Shown here in pieces: positions 1 through 12,360 of a stretch of DNA of 64,000 nucleotides. The notes beneath the pieces are model-generated. The model was not told where the DNA came from. It searched no databases and saw nothing but the letters and a program-made list of their open reading frames with translations. The stretch spans positions 6,472,386 through 6,536,385 of the forward strand of contig NC_063171.1 of the NCBI RefSeq assembly GCF_023159225.1, written 5' to 3'. Position 1 is the stretch's first letter, and the number at the start of each line of letters is the position of its first letter. A program made the translations under genes and the position numbers. The DNA is from Perognathus longimembris pacificus. Lineage: Eukaryota; Chordata; Mammalia; Rodentia; Heteromyidae.

Positions 1-494
1 CATTTGTTCCTCTCCTTTCTGTGAGCCTAGTCAGGCTTAGACCTTCAGTTAGTTGTAAGGAAACTGAATTTTCAAATGTGGTTATTCATGTGCACAATTC
101 TGTCAGTGCTTTGTTCAGATCTTGAATATCATCTTCATCCTCTCTCTCTTCCTTGTCTCCAGCCACCCTTCTTTTGTACATTTGCATTTATGCTGCTTGG
201 GATCTACTGGCTTCTTGAACCTAAGTACTAGGGACTCCCATAAATTCTGAAATGTTCCCAGCCAGTAGTGTTGCTCTGGAGATGACCACTATCAGATATT
301 CTGTTTCTTCTCCTTCTGAAATTAACTTGAAGTTGCCAAATATCCCTTTAACTAGCTCTCCTTGTGAAGCTGCTTCCAATTCTCCTCTGTCCTGGCTATC
401 ATCTACAGGATCCTCTGCATTCTAGGACCTAACACTTCAGACAGAGGAATTGCTAATCCTCAATTCTTTAGGAAACACTCAGGGATTTTTAATT

Positions 495-597
495 TTTCTT
501 TTTAAGATAGATCTTACTGCGTAGACTGAAATCCTCCTGCCTCTGTCTCCCAAATGTCTGGATTACAGATATTGGCACCATGCCTGGTCAAACTTGT
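495..597 (-). mobile_element. B1-like SINE fragment
   Basis: Reverse-strand B1 wording (AAGATAGATCTTACTG ... TCTGGATTACAGATATTGGC) with a poly-T start. Confidence 0.6.
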
Positions 598-1209
598 TCA
601 TGTTTAGATTGACAGCTAATAATTGTACAGCTTTCTGGGGGGGGGGGCGTGTGATGTTTTGGTACATACATGTAGCATGTAATTCTTATTCAAGATAGCT
701 GGTTGTCACGGGACCAAGGTGAACCAAAGGAGAAAACAGGAAGAAGACCTCAACTTGGGGTTATCCCACTGTCAAAAAGAATTTTAAGACATGTTAAGGT
801 AGAGACCAGTAACCTTTATTGGCAAAGCAAAGGACAGTACATGGAATGACATGGATGCAGACAGAGGCACATAGAGGCACATTGAGTATTCTAACATTAG
901 AAGTAGTTATACTAGGGAAAATGGGGAGCGGTCATGAATAAAACATCCCAAAGTATGGCTGGGTTGATCACTGTTCTCAAAGAGTTCTGGAGAAGTTGTT
1001 GCTGCGGTCATCAGTGAAGGGGAGTGATCTGATTCCCATAAGATAATTACTCCTGCATCCTCATTGTCATAGGTACTTGTCCTCATCTGGGAGGTGGTCT
1101 GTCTTAAGAGTCTCTCTTGTTCTTTGGAGACAGTTTTACAACACTTAGAAATTGCTTTTGCTAAAAAGCACTGACTCCTACTGATCCAGACACCAGGGGG
1201 TAATATCAA

Positions 1210-1424
1210 TAATCCTAGCTACTCATGAAGTTGAGATCTAAGAATCCTGATTTGAAGCCACCCAAGAAGACAAATCCTAGAGAATCCTATCTCCAGTTAA
1301 CCAACAACAAACAAAAAAGCCTTAAGTGGTGGCCTCATGTGATAGAACAGTAGCTGTGAGCAAAAAGCCAAATAAGAGTGTAAGGACATGAGTTCAAGTC
1401 CCAGTACTGGCACAAAAAATTTAA
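1210..1424 (+). mobile_element. B1 + right-monomer composite SINE
   Basis: B1-like left half (AATCCTAGCTACTCATGAAG) joined to the module that ends GAGTTCAAGTCCCAGTACTGG plus A-rich tail; diverged. Confidence 0.65.
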
Positions 1425-2020
1425 AAAATCATTGACTCCTCACTCGGGCCCATGAATTAACTAAAAGCAAGACATCCCTGCCTCCATCTTGCACTTATCT
1501 TCTTTACTGAGTCTCTCCTGCAGTCACCTTCCTTCAGGACTTTCCTTCATAAAAAGGGACAGAAACTACCCCCCAAAGAAAGGAACAGCAGAGACTGGCA
1601 GGATAGGACCACACACACACAGCTCAAATAAGGGCAATGATCAATAATGATGAGGCTGCACCCAGGAGCAAAGTGATCAACTCATAGGAACCAGATTGTT
1701 CCCCTCAAGTGATGAGAATACTAACTTCTCTGAACCCATCTCAGAACCAGAACAGTTTAATTATGCGTACTTTTCTTCTGCCTCAGTTCTTCCTCCATTT
1801 AAACCTAAAGTTCATATCTGTATCCCACAGAAGGGCCAAACACTTTTGTTTCTTCTTGTATCTATTCTAGTACCTCATAATATATTGTCTTTCTCTGCTC
1901 TTCATCATTTCTTGTCTCTTTATTTGGTATATTGGTATAATGGGGTTAAGTGATCAGACATAACATGTTAAAAACACCTGCAGTTGGATCTCTGGCCTAG
2001 AACTTGGGGTAGTTTTGGTC
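1425..2020 (+). repeat. LTR-like repeat, copy A
   Basis: Shares an ordered series of blocks with 41738-42120: GGCCCATGAATTAACTAAAA, TTTAATTATGCGTAC, TTCCTCCATTTAAACCTAAAGTTC (cut into short shared words) and TCTGGCCTAGAA. The TTTAAAC box could be a TATA element. Family not assigned. Confidence 0.5.
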
Positions 2021-2045
2021 CCTCATCATAAAGATGCTAATGAAC

Positions 2046-2282
2046 TGGTGCTGGTGGCTCACTTATAATCCTAGCTAGCTACTCAAAAGGCTGAGATTTG
2101 AGGTTCACAGTTCAAACAAAGCCAGCCAGTGTAAACAGATCTGAGACTCTTAACTCCCAATTAGCCAGCAAAAAGATGAAGATAGAAGTATGGCTCAAAT
2201 GATGGAGCACCAGCATTGAGCAGAAAAAGCCAAGCAAACACATAAGGCTCTGAGTTCAAGTACCAACACAACAAATAAAATA
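2046..2282 (+). mobile_element. B1 + right-monomer composite SINE
   Basis: GTGCTGGTGGCTCACTTATA start and CTCTGAGTTCAAGTACC end; diverged. Confidence 0.7.
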
Positions 2283-2294
2283 GCTAACTATCAA

Positions 2295-2400
2295 TCCTGT
2301 TGTTCCTGGTACCCAAGGTGACTAAATGGAGGCAGAGATGTCAGATTTTTATTTTGCTTTTAGTTAACTTATGGGCCCAAGTGCGGAGCCAGTATTTCTT
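2295..2400 (-). repeat. LTR-like repeat, inverted fragment
   Basis: The reverse complement contains GGGCCCATAAGTTAACTAAA, matching the beginning of copy A. It sits about 300 bp downstream of copy A in opposite orientation. Confidence 0.4.
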
Positions 2401-2768
2401 GCAAAAGCAGTTTTGAGTACCTATTATAGGGTTACCATTGTTTTTGCACATATCATTTCATGCTGAGAACATTCACAGTCCTCTCTTTCAGCTATTTTAT
2501 ATTATATAACAGCATTTTTGACTAGTCACCTTTTGTGTAAGAACAGAACTTGTTCCCTCTGCTGTGACCTTTACCTGTTAACCAGTGCCTCCCCAGCCCC
2601 TGGTAAGTAACCACTTCTATGTTCTTACTCAAATGTAAGTATTTTATTTCTTCATATTTACTTTGTTAGTTATGTCAATGTCTTAAGCTTATGGACTTGA
2701 TTATACTCTTTTCTTAATGGTCCTAGCTCATATATAGTATTGTAATTTTTGTGAAGTTTTGGGGAAGT

Positions 2769-3010
2769 TGGGGAGAGGGGTTGTGCCAGTATTGGGGCTT
2801 GAACCCAAAGCCTCAGACTCTTTCTTAGTTGTTTCCACTCATGGTTGGCACTCAATTTGAGTCATGCCTCCAGTTCCAGTTTTGATTTTGCAGGTTGGAA
2901 ATTAGAATCTCACAGACTGATTTATCTGCCCAGGCTAGACTTAAATCTTGTTTCTCAAATCCTAGCTTCCTGAAGAGTTATGATTACAGGCATAAACTAT
3001 CAGCTCCATG
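2769..3010 (-). mobile_element. B1 + right-monomer composite SINE, followed by (AAAT)n
   Basis: Reverse-oriented diverged copy; an AAAT tetranucleotide run at 3021-3045 lies beside it. Confidence 0.55.
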
Positions 3011-3584
3011 TTTTAATATTTAAAATAAATAAATAAATAAATAATAAAATGTAAAAAGTCTCTGGCTGAGAGAACCTGACCCCTTACCTTTACTTCTCCA
3101 TATTCCCTCCAGGTAGTCAGTTCCCAGAGATAATGACACAGTGCTTTGGCTGCCTTTATTATGTAAACCAACCAGTTCAAAGCCAGCTCCTCTACCAACA
3201 GAAATAGGAAGCAGTATTTCCACCTTTCTGCCTGGGGTCAGGTGCCAGGCAATTAGTAAGCAGCTTGGAGCTCATGGAAATCACTCAAACCAGTCGTCCA
3301 CACAGCTCCCAGCCCCATAAGACTTTGGCTGAGGCCAAGGTTCTCCTGTTCCTGCCCCCACCCACCCTCCTCCTTCCCCCACCCCCCTCCTGCTCTGATG
3401 CAAACCAGTGTATATAACCAGCATGGTTTCCCAAGCCCCATCATGGCTGTTCCTGACCATTTCGCCAAAGAACACAAGAGAACTTATTTCCCTGGGATGG
3501 GTTGATGATTCCCTGGAATGCTTTCTCTAAGGGATGACTTGAAGTGAGTTGCTCCAAAAGGTTTACACCAGACATACATCTATA

Positions 3585-5139
3585 TTTATTAAGTCATGAT
3601 AGCTCACTTCACACCAGGCACACACAGCAGGGTCTTGGAGAATCTAGAAGACAGCCATTCCCATAAAGCTGATGCTTTTTGCTAAAAGAAAAGTTGTAGG
3701 TTCTTGTTCATTTCTTTGAGCTTTTTTTGGGGGGGATACTATGGATTGAACCATTTTAGCCACATCCCCATTCTGTTTGTTCTATCTTGTTTTAAGATAG
3801 GTCTTACTGACATTGCCCAGGCTGGCCTCAAACTTATGACCCTCTTGGCTCTACCTCCTGAGTAGCTGGAACTACAGGTATATAACACCATGCTTAGCAT
3901 GGCTTAATTTCTCCAAGATATCAAGATAGACTGTAGCAAATATGTATTTGTTCAATATGAACCACATATTTTAAATTTTTAACTACTTAGAGAATTGTCC
4001 CCAAACACTTACCCCAACACTTGGGCAAGCTCCTGCACTAGGCTGGGATACTTGACAAACACTGCTGTCCCAGAGCACAGTGAGGAACCAGAACATGTCT
4101 AGCTCAGGCATAAACATGAGCCAGAGTCACAGCCTCTCAGGATAGCTTTCAGTCACTTGACAGCTGCAACCTGAGAGGAAACTAGCCTCAAATCCTAACC
4201 AGATGTCTCAAAGTTGACCAAAATGCTGTAGGAATGGGGGAGGGGTAGCAAGGAAGGGAACTGCTGGGATAGGTCCTCTGTAGGGGCCAGACACTGCCAC
4301 AGGCTTCCGAAGTAATTCCTGTTGAAATGCCCCTCTCCACTGCACCAATGCTCAATAAAGCTCATGTGTGCATGTTTCTCCAGAGAGGAAACAGAGCCAG
4401 AGGGCAAGGCTGTGACAGACATGGGTTGTTATGGTCCTGGCTGGGCAGCACATGCTAGGGCTTGCACAGCCTTTGTTTATGTTCCCCAGGAGGCGTCTCA
4501 CTACTCTAGTCTGGAGGCAGCTGGCCAGTCCATAGCCTGGGGACCCCACGGTGATGACTCACTCAGCAGTGTGGGGTCTCGGGTAGGAGAGTCTTCCTCA
4601 GTCTGCTGTGCTGGCTTGGTCTTCATACCCAATTTACCAATCCATGCCAGGCAGTGCAGCCTCCTCACTCCTTCCTATTCTTGCTCCTCCCAACCCCTTC
4701 CCTGACTATTGAAAATTGTACTTCAGCTCACAGGTACCTAGGACCCCCAGCCCAGATGGCCCCCAGGCTGCGGTTCTCAGAGGGTCTCTGCCCTACGGGC
4801 TCCAGGATGGTTAGAGGCTCTAACCCTGCTCTAGCCATCCACAGTCCAGCTTGGTAGCCCCTGTGCCTGGGACCTATAAACCACAGCTCAGAGCCACCCA
4901 CAGCCAAAGCCATGAGAACTGGGCACACACTTGCCACGCCTAGGTCCTCTCTCCTTCTCAAAGGTAGCAATGTGTGCAGAACTCTGCTGAAAAAGGCTGA
5001 TTTTACCTGGTGTTTGCTGTTCTTCAGGGATGGCAATTGCATGTGTACAGTCTACCAACCCCCAAAACACATCCCAACCTCTTTCTGCCTGAAATGAAAC
5101 CAGAGTTCGGAAGGGGCTGTTTATAGGCCACACTTTAAT
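3585..5139 (-). terminator. Candidate IBA57 polyadenylation signals
   Basis: Two minus-strand hexamers downstream of the IBA57 stop could end the transcript: ATTAAA at 5134-5139 (3'UTR near 0.9 kb) and AATAAA at 3585-3590 (3'UTR near 2.4 kb). The stretch between them shows no other gene. Without RNA data the choice is open. Confidence 0.35.
3722..3900 (-). mobile_element. B1-like SINE, minus strand
   Basis: TTGCCCAGGCTGGCCTCAAAC and CCTGAGTAGCTGGAACTACAG are standard reverse B1 phrases. Confidence 0.7.
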
Positions 5140-6005
5140 AGCACCTCTGGGCTTTAGGGGAGGACCCCTTCCCCACCAGTGTGTGTTCACATTACAACAG
5201 GGAAACACTGGTGGTTCAAAGGAAGGTGAGCACCCCACCACTGGCCAGCAAGTTACCCCCTTACTAAAAGACATGGCACTTTCTCAAACTAGAGAAAAGC
5301 AAGTCAGGTAGAAGCCCCTCCCTCAGGACTTCAGCTTAGGCTCCACCCTTCCTGCAGACTCCCAGAGGCCAAAGCTGGAGATAGTGTGTTGTGGGTGCCT
5401 TTTTGGACTCCACAGTGTGCATTAACTAGCAACTCACTTGAGTGCACAGTAGTGCACTTACACAGTGCTCACTCAGGGATGCCGTGCATGTTCCTCTCTG
5501 CAAACATTTCCGTCCCAAGGAGACCACAGTTCCAATCCACAACTCCCACCATGAAACTTGTCAAGGTGAACATAACACTACCTTTTCCAAAGCCTGTCAA
5601 CTCAGCAGAATGCAGGCTACCCACCACCAACTGGGAACAAGGTCCAGGGCTCTGCCAAAGCCAGACACAAATGCCATGCTATCTTTGGCCTAAGAACCCA
5701 TATATGAACCCACTTGGGGTCTAGTCTGAATAGGACTCAGGCCCTTCCTTCTTCTGACCATAGGGGGTTCTTGCTGGCCCCAGGTACAGAACTTTCAAGG
5801 AGAGGCTATCCCACAAGTGTGGGACCTTCCCCAAGAAGTATCAGTAGTGGCTGGGTATGATAACAGTCTGGGATACAGAGGGACTTTCCAGATGAGTGCT
5901 CAGGGGGCCACCACGAGAAGTGGAGTTCATACCTAGCAAAACACAGAAGACAGACTGTGGCACCCCAGTAACTCTAAAGCCAACAGAAGTCCTGAGCACC
6001 CAGGG

Positions 6006-9000
6006 TTACTTAGTGGCTGTAGGCCACCAGTCTGGCACTGAAGCAGTTACAACCACCTGACGGTTCTCAGAGGTCTTAATGTGGAGGGGACCTTTGATTG
6101 TGTCCGACCGAAGCAGGGCCAGTCCCACATTCCCTTGGCCAGCTCTGAACTTTCCAGCTGTCTGTCCTGTTTCAGTCAGTACCACTGTGCCAGGGCCAAT
6201 ACCACTGTCAGGAAGAGGGCCCTCGAGATGCACAGGGAAGAGGCGCTTTCGAATGACACCCATATGGTGAGTGCGAGCTGTCAGCTCCTGGCCAATGTAG
6301 CATCCTTTGGTAAAGCTCACGCCGTTCATGAAGGCCAAGTTGGACTCCAAGGGTAGGGCCACTCCTGGAGGCAGGTCACAAACCCCTTCAGGGATGCCTG
6401 TGGAGATCAGATACCAGAGAAATGAGTGCATCCAACCACAAATCCCCACCCATGGTCTTCAGTCTTGTCCAAATTGACATGACAAACCCACCCAGCCTCT
6501 CTGCCTGTCCTGCCCATTTGGGGTCTACCCAGCTATGTGGGCTCCCCTTCTCCACCCATCCCAGTAGAACCTCCCCACCCATACCTTGTTGATATCGATG
6601 TATGTGATAATCCTGGAGGTCCCCAAGACGGCCCCTGGGCACGAGAGTTACACCATGGTCTTGGGTGAGAAGCCGCCACCCCATACATGCAGTCCTGGGA
6701 TCGCGGGTAAGGATGGCAGTGGCTTCCACCCTCTCCTGCAGTGGCACAGTTTTGGGCATACAGGGGCTGCTGGGCAGCACAGCCCACACACGGAGCTCTG
6801 GTCTTGGCTCTACTGTGACCTTCCGTCGGATCTTGTACAGTGCAAGATGCTTTTGTAGGGCTCCCAGAACAGAGCTGTCACACTCCAGGAGGAAGCCTGG
6901 TGCCTCCTCTGAGCACTCAGGAAGCCTAGCAGGAGAGAAGCAGGAAGTTCTAGAATGGGTGGGGGTATCTACCTATTGCCTACTCAACAATGGTGAAGAC
7001 CAAACCACAAAGAACAATGCCCCAGGCTGCACCTCTAGTGAACAGCATCACAGGCAGACAAGTTTACACTTTGAAATGTGCCCCCAGATGGCTAATGGCC
7101 ATGCTCATAGCCATGTGGGATTATATCACCATGGTATGCCTGAATGTGAGGAACAGACAAGAAAATGATGACCAACATGCCGAGTCAGGACTCAGGCTGT
7201 GTAGAGCAATACTACCAATGCTTGTAGGTTTAGTGACAGACAAGTACACTGCAGGCCAAAGATTCCCAATCCCATCAATATGCACAAATATATGGGAAAC
7301 AATGCAGACAGCCTTGCCCTTGGGCAAACACACTGTGGAGTTTCAGGGCTACATTTCCAAAGTACCAACACATAGAAAGCTATATCCATGGCTACATGGC
7401 ATTGTCCCTGTGTAGCACAGGCAGACACAGAAAGGGATAATGTATAATGGCTGAGCCCAGATCCTACAAAATCTGGTGCAGATCTAGCCTCCAACCACTT
7501 GGGCCTTGTGCTGGAGATCCCACTGGATACCAAAGCAAGGAGCAGTGCTTGAGAATCCAGGATGCCAGGGGAGTGCAGGACAAACAAGTGGACAGGGACT
7601 GAGTTCCAGATATCCTGCCAAAGAGCCAGCTAGATTTACCAGTAGGCTCCAGGGCTGCCAAAGGGCTGAGAGGGGTGCTTAGACTCAGACCAAGGATTTG
7701 CAATCATTTATTTGGGAAAATAGCTCCTGGGAAGGTGGCTGGCTACACTGGGGACTTGTCACAGCTTACCTCCCTACACATCTCTTTCCTGTTCCTTAGT
7801 GCATATCCAACCAGAAAGTGAGAACCTATCTCAAAAATAACAAGCAAAACCCACTATGGAAATCTGACTCCGAAGTAAGTGACTACTTAGCAAGCACCAG
7901 GCTCTGAGTTCAAACCCCAGTACTGACCAAAAAATTTTTCTCTAAAAATTAACAGCCAAAAAGTTAAAAATTTTAGAGCTTTATCTGAGAAAATATGCTG
8001 ACCCAGGAAGCAGAACAGAGAGTACTAAGAGAAAGGAATGCCTCAAGGATAAGAAGTTGAAAGTATGAGAGTTTAAATAATTCAGAGTCAGACATGGTGG
8101 TGTGTACCTGTAATCTCCGCTGAGACAAGGAGTAAAAGTTTGAGACCAGCTTGGCCATATTAGCAAGACTCTGTCCCCTAAAACAAACAAACAACAACAA
8201 CAACAAAAAAAAAATACAACCTCTCTCCCCACAGCAGCAGCAAGGGAGGGAAACTGAAAGCAGTCAATAGCAGCCAAACAAGGAAGAGAGTATAAACTCA
8301 AAGGCTCACCCTCAAGAAGCCCCAGGCAGCAGGGCAGGAAGGACAGCAGAGCTCTTAATCCCCCACAAGCCACAAGCAGAGCTGGGATTGGGTAAAATGT
8401 GGACAACACCTGCCAGTACCCAAAATCCCCACGAGGAGGCTTAGATGGATCGTCATCCAGTTAGTGAGGAGTGAACGGACCATGAAATGAAATGGAAGGA
8501 AAACATGACATTCTGAATTCCCACCTCTATTCAGCTCAGCCCCTGCTCAGGGAGTCCCTAGCATGTGACCTGAGCTAAGCTGCAGAAGATCAGCACTAAC
8601 TGATGTTGTCCTTAGTGCCCTCAGCATACAGAACAGCAAGTGATGTGCCAAGTGCTCAGGCTGCAGGAACCAGCTGTTACAAACGGGGGGGGGGGGGGGA
8701 TCCCCTGCAAGCAGAGCATGTTGTTAAAAATCACCCACTACTGAAAACTGGTGACACACCTTGGAGCAGGTAGAAAGGTATGAAAAGGAGAAAAAAGCCC
8801 TAGGAAACAAAACTGAAGTCCTTTACTTGCAGAGAGTAGGATTTCAAGGACACAAGGATCCAGACAGAAAGAGGTAAAAAGGAAATAGCAACTGGGCATG
8901 GGTGGTTTGTGCCTGTAATCCTAGTGACTCAGGAAGCTGAGATCTGTGGATCATGGTTCAAAGCCAGTGTGGGCAGAAAAGTCTGTGAGACTCTTATCTC

Positions 9001-11660
9001 CAATAAACTACCCAGAAAAAGCCAGAAGCGGCACTGGAGCTCAAGTGGTAGGGTGCTAGCCTTGAGCACAAAGAGGCTCAGGGACAGATCCCCAGGCCCT
9101 GAGTTCAAGCCCCAGGACTGGCAAAATAAAAAATAAAAAAGAATAGACAGCAGAGTAGCTCCAACTTACGATGTTGTTATATCCGTATAAACGCATTATA
9201 TTTTGAAAATACCTGAACATGAAAATACATTGAGTATAACCTGCTAAATATTCTAACTTAGCAACACAACCCACCCAACAATCTGTTGTTCTCCTTGTGG
9301 TCTCCTGACTTTCCTGAAACGGTGCTGCCTTATTGCTAAGCAGCATTATAACAAATCAGATGATATCCAAATTTAAAATTCCAAGAATGGCGTCTATCAC
9401 TTTGTGTGTGTGCGTGCGCACAAGCATACTGAGACTTGAACTCAGGGGTTGGCATGAAGGACAGCAGAACTAAGTCTTTTTCACTTAAGCCTGGCCCTCT
9501 ATCACTTGAGCCACAGCTCCACTTTCAGCTTTTTGGTGGTTAATTGGAGACAAAGAGTCTCACAGACTTTTGCAGGGGTTGGTTTAAAACCTTTAAATCC
9601 TCAGATGTAGTCTCCTGAATAGCTAGGATTGCAGGCGTGAACCACGAGCACCTGGCTTGAATATCACGTTTGAACAATTACAAAGTAAATTTTAAAAAAT
9701 ATAAGTTGGAAAAATATATATATAAGTTGGGGGCCACATGTACTACAAATTACGAATATAAAAGATATCAGATGATCAAAGAACATAGTTTTGCTGGACG
9801 ATGGTGACTCATACCTGTAATCCTAGCTAATCAGGAGGCTAAGATCTGAGGAGCCTGGGAAGGAAAGCCTATGAGACTCTTATCTCCAATTAACCACCTC
9901 CAAATAAAAGTTGGAAGTGGAACTGTGGCTCAAGCAGTAGAACATGAGCCTTGAACAAAAAAACTCAGGGGCAGTGCCCACACCAAGTTTAAGCCCCAGT
10001 ACTATCACAAGAAAAGCAAGAGAGAGGAACATAATTTTCTTTTTTGTCTGCTTATTTTGGTTGGGTTTTTTTATGGTACTGCTTGAGAATCTAAACTACC
10101 ACAACCCTGACTAGCATGATATAGCCCTAGGCCCAGGGTAGACAAATGAGCATGGCAGGGCTCTGACAGAACTCTTATTTACAGGGTCAGCACTGGGCTG
10201 GATCTAGTCCAAGGGTTGTTATGAAGAGCGCACTAAGAAATATGATGTGGGGCTGGGGATATGGCCTAGTGGCAAGAGCGCTTGCCTCATATACTTGAAG
10301 CCCTGGGTTCAATTCCCCAGCACCACATATACAGAAAATGGCCAGAAGTGGCGCTGTGACTCAAGTGGCAGAGTGCTAGCCTTGAGCAAAAAGAAGCCAG
10401 GGATAGTGCTCAGGCCCTGAGTCCAAGGCCCAGGACTGGCAAAAAAAAAAAAAAAAAAAAAAAGAAATGTGATGTGATGTGAAAAGAGACCCAAAAAGAC
10501 ATGGCATTCCAAGGCATGGGAGCAAGGAGAAACCCTAAGAATGCAGATGGCAATTAGAAAATGTCCCCATAGTTGCTATATTGTCAGTGATCATTTTCCA
10601 TCTTGAATTTCCATTCCAGCCAATGCTCATGGCTAACTCTTGGAGTTAGTGAAGGGTGTTGGAAGGTCAGTGAGGTGCTTCCCAAACCCAATGCAGGAAG
10701 ACACCAGATAGGACAGGGAGCAAGGCTGGGCCTCAGGAGGGAGCCCAGTCTGGTGGCAAGTGGGTGAGGAAGTACAGTGCTGGCACTGGGCTCCTGCCAC
10801 ACACATGCCTGCTGTGTTAACACTGAGATTTCAGGACTCAAGTACTGGAAAGAGGGACAAGTGAAAACCCAACACTGTCAGCGCCTGACTGCTCATGAGC
10901 GTCATTTACAGTCATTAGGATGTGCGTACACATACACTGGGCCCGGGAGGCCTGCGAAGAAGCCGAGTGCAAACCTGATACCTCAACGCTGGCACAATCT
11001 GTCACCCGAGATAGAGGCCAATGACCCCTTTATCTATGTATGCACTGAGGAGGGAATGGAAGACAAGCAGGGTGAAGGGGAGGCACCACCTACAAGGAGC
11101 CAACCACCAGAGGCTGATATGATTGTAAGCTCAAGCCCTAGGCTGGATGCAAGTCACTGCCCGCAACCGATGCCTTCCACAGGGCGTCACTGCCACCCTC
11201 CTCCCAAGCCCTCCCCAAGCGTGTCCAACACCGACTCCCCGGGGTTTCCAGAAGGGTCTCCTCCTTTCCTCCCACGGCCGCCTGCCCCCGCCCCTCCCCG
11301 CCAACCCGCCCCCTCTCACCCGTACAGGATGACGTCATAGAGAGTGCGGCCCCGTACGTTCAGGAAGTGGGCGTATGCCGCGCGAGCAGAAGGTGGGGCC
11401 GCGCCGGCTTCAGGGCTCAAAAGTGGCAGTTCATTGGTCAGCAACCCCAACAAGAAGGGCGCCGCGTCCGGGCCGCGCACGCGCAGGAGAGCGCGCTCAT
11501 CTAGCAGGAAGCAGTTCCAAGCGGCGCCGTCCGCGAGGTCGCTGCCCAAAGATCCAGAGCTGAGAGTCAGGCGGCGCCTCGGAGCCGTGTGCAGCCGCCA
11601 GTGCCAGGCTGGGCTACCGCGCCCCGGAAGCGCGCCGCGGAGCAACGCCGCTGCCGCCAT
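6006..11660 (-). CDS. IBA57: IBA57, mitochondrial iron-sulfur cluster assembly factor (3 coding exons)
   Basis: Coding exons are 11660-11320, 6925-6585 and 6397-6006 (stop TAA at 6006-6008). All junctions are GT/AG and phases match, giving 357 aa against 356 in human. The start ATG at 11660 begins MAAAALLRG, as in the human protein; an upstream in-frame ATG at 11849 extends the frame but has no support. The folate-binding YgfZ/GcvT-like family hallmark KGCYIGQE lies at residues 258-265, with the conserved Cys at 260. The N-terminal ~35 residues are rich in Arg, Ala and Leu, consistent with a mitochondrial presequence. The family acts with ISCA1/ISCA2 in the mitochondrial matrix to mature 4Fe-4S proteins such as aconitase and lipoyl synthase. 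Exon 2 begins one residue longer than human. Intron 1 (6926-11319) carries several SINEs; intron 2 is only 187 bp. Confidence 0.96.
8092..8213 (+). mobile_element. B1 monomer
   Basis: GACATGGTGGTGTGTACCTG to GACCAGCTTGGCCATATTAG, then an A-rich (CAA)n tail; the closest match to classical B1 in the window. Confidence 0.75.
8685..8699. repeat. Poly-G run (15 G)
   Basis: Homopolymer in IBA57 intron 1. Similar shorter runs are at about 639-648 (G), 27022-27036 (C), 49203-49212 (G) and 61352-61361 (G). Confidence 0.95.
8893..9150 (+). mobile_element. B1 + right-monomer composite SINE (IBA57 intron 1)
   Basis: Well-preserved composite. The left half is a B1 derivative ending TCTTATCTCCAATAAAC; the right half is GGCACTGGAGCTCAAGTGG ... 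TTCAAGCCCCAGGACTGG, the same module as in the ID-like dimers. Confidence 0.8.
9412..10017. mobile_element. Two B1-composite SINEs in opposite orientation (IBA57 intron 1)
   Basis: 9412-9655 is a minus-strand copy and 9792-10017 a plus-strand copy, separated by about 130 bp of AT-rich DNA. Confidence 0.7.
10249..10463 (+). mobile_element. Dimeric ID-like SINE (IDL-Geo type)
   Basis: Left monomer GGCTGGGGATATGGCCTAGT with pol III A/B boxes, linker CACATATACAG, right monomer GTGGCGCTGTGACTCAAGTG, then a poly-A tail. It is flanked by an imperfect 15-bp duplication AAGAAAT(A/G)TGATGTG. Confidence 0.85.
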
Positions 11661-11800
11661 CTTGTTCACGAGTGACAGCGGGCGCGACAGCGGGCGCCAC
11701 AGCGGCCCCTGGAGGCGACCGCCGAGGAGGAGCGTGCGTGGGTGGAAGGCGGGAAGTGGCCGAGGGGCGGGGCTTCCGCTTGCACACAGGCCCCGCCTCT
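11260..11800 (-). promoter_or_regulatory. IBA57 CpG island and start region
   Basis: This is a GC- and CpG-dense block covering coding exon 1 and about 140 bp upstream. The minus strand reads AAGATGGCGGC across the start codon (about 11653-11663), the classic YY1-type element often found at the start of TATA-less housekeeping and mitochondrial genes. A perfect palindromic CRE, TGACGTCA, lies at 11330-11337 but is inside codons for the conserved Asp-Val-Ile, so it may be coding coincidence. Confidence 0.6.
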
Positions 11801-11947
11801 CCGGTGGATTCTGAGGGTGTCCCGAAATTCCTGTCCCTAGGTGTCCCATCTGAGAGAAGAGTTTGTCTCCTTGATGTTAAATACATAAAATGTGACATTT
11901 AGCATCTTGACACCCAGAGCCTAGGTGCTGCTATCCCTTAGGTTTTT

Positions 11948-12350
11948 AGCTCGAGGCTGGCACTTTACCACTTGGACCACAGCTCCGCTTCTAGCTTTTT
12001 TTTTTTCCTGGTCCTGGGTCTTGAACTCAGGGCCAGTACACTGTCCCTGAGCTTTTTTGCTGAAGGATAACGTTCTACCTCTTGAGCCACAACTCCACTT
12101 CCAGCTGTTTTGGAGCTCAATTGGAGAGTGTCATAGATTTTCCTGCCCAGGGCTGGCTTTGAACCTAGATCCTTAGATTTCAGCCTTCTGAGTGGTTAGG
12201 ATTTCGGATGTGAAGCTCTGGCACCTAGATTCTGGCATTTTAGTGGTTAATTGGAGATCATTGTCTCATGGACTTTTACTTCCTGGGCTGTTTTCAAACC
12301 TCACTCATCAGATCTCAACCTTCTGAGTAGCTAGGATTTCAGATGCCAGG
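11948..12350 (-). mobile_element. B1-composite SINE pair, minus strand, upstream of IBA57
   Basis: A full composite copy (11948-12235) and an adjoining partial second copy (12228-12350), about 300 bp outside the IBA57 CpG island. Confidence 0.7.
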
Positions 12351-12360
12351 CCATATTTCT

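Noticed and set aside
4322..4705. 127-codon plus-strand frame downstream of IBA57
   Set aside because: No motif, overlaps frames on the other strand, and no exon-like borders; probably IBA57 3' flank.
10249..10463. tRNA gene, suggested by A/B-box-like sequence
   Set aside because: The boxes belong to the tRNA-derived left monomer of a SINE with a poly-A tail and target duplication; there is no cloverleaf anticodon arm.
11330..11337. CRE in IBA57 exon 1 as a regulatory site
   Set aside because: The bases encode the conserved Asp-Val-Ile, so the palindrome may be coding coincidence; kept only as a note.
11344..11814. Plus-strand Arg/Ala-rich frame opposite IBA57 exon 1
   Set aside because: Antisense to a known exon; its composition follows from GC-rich DNA.
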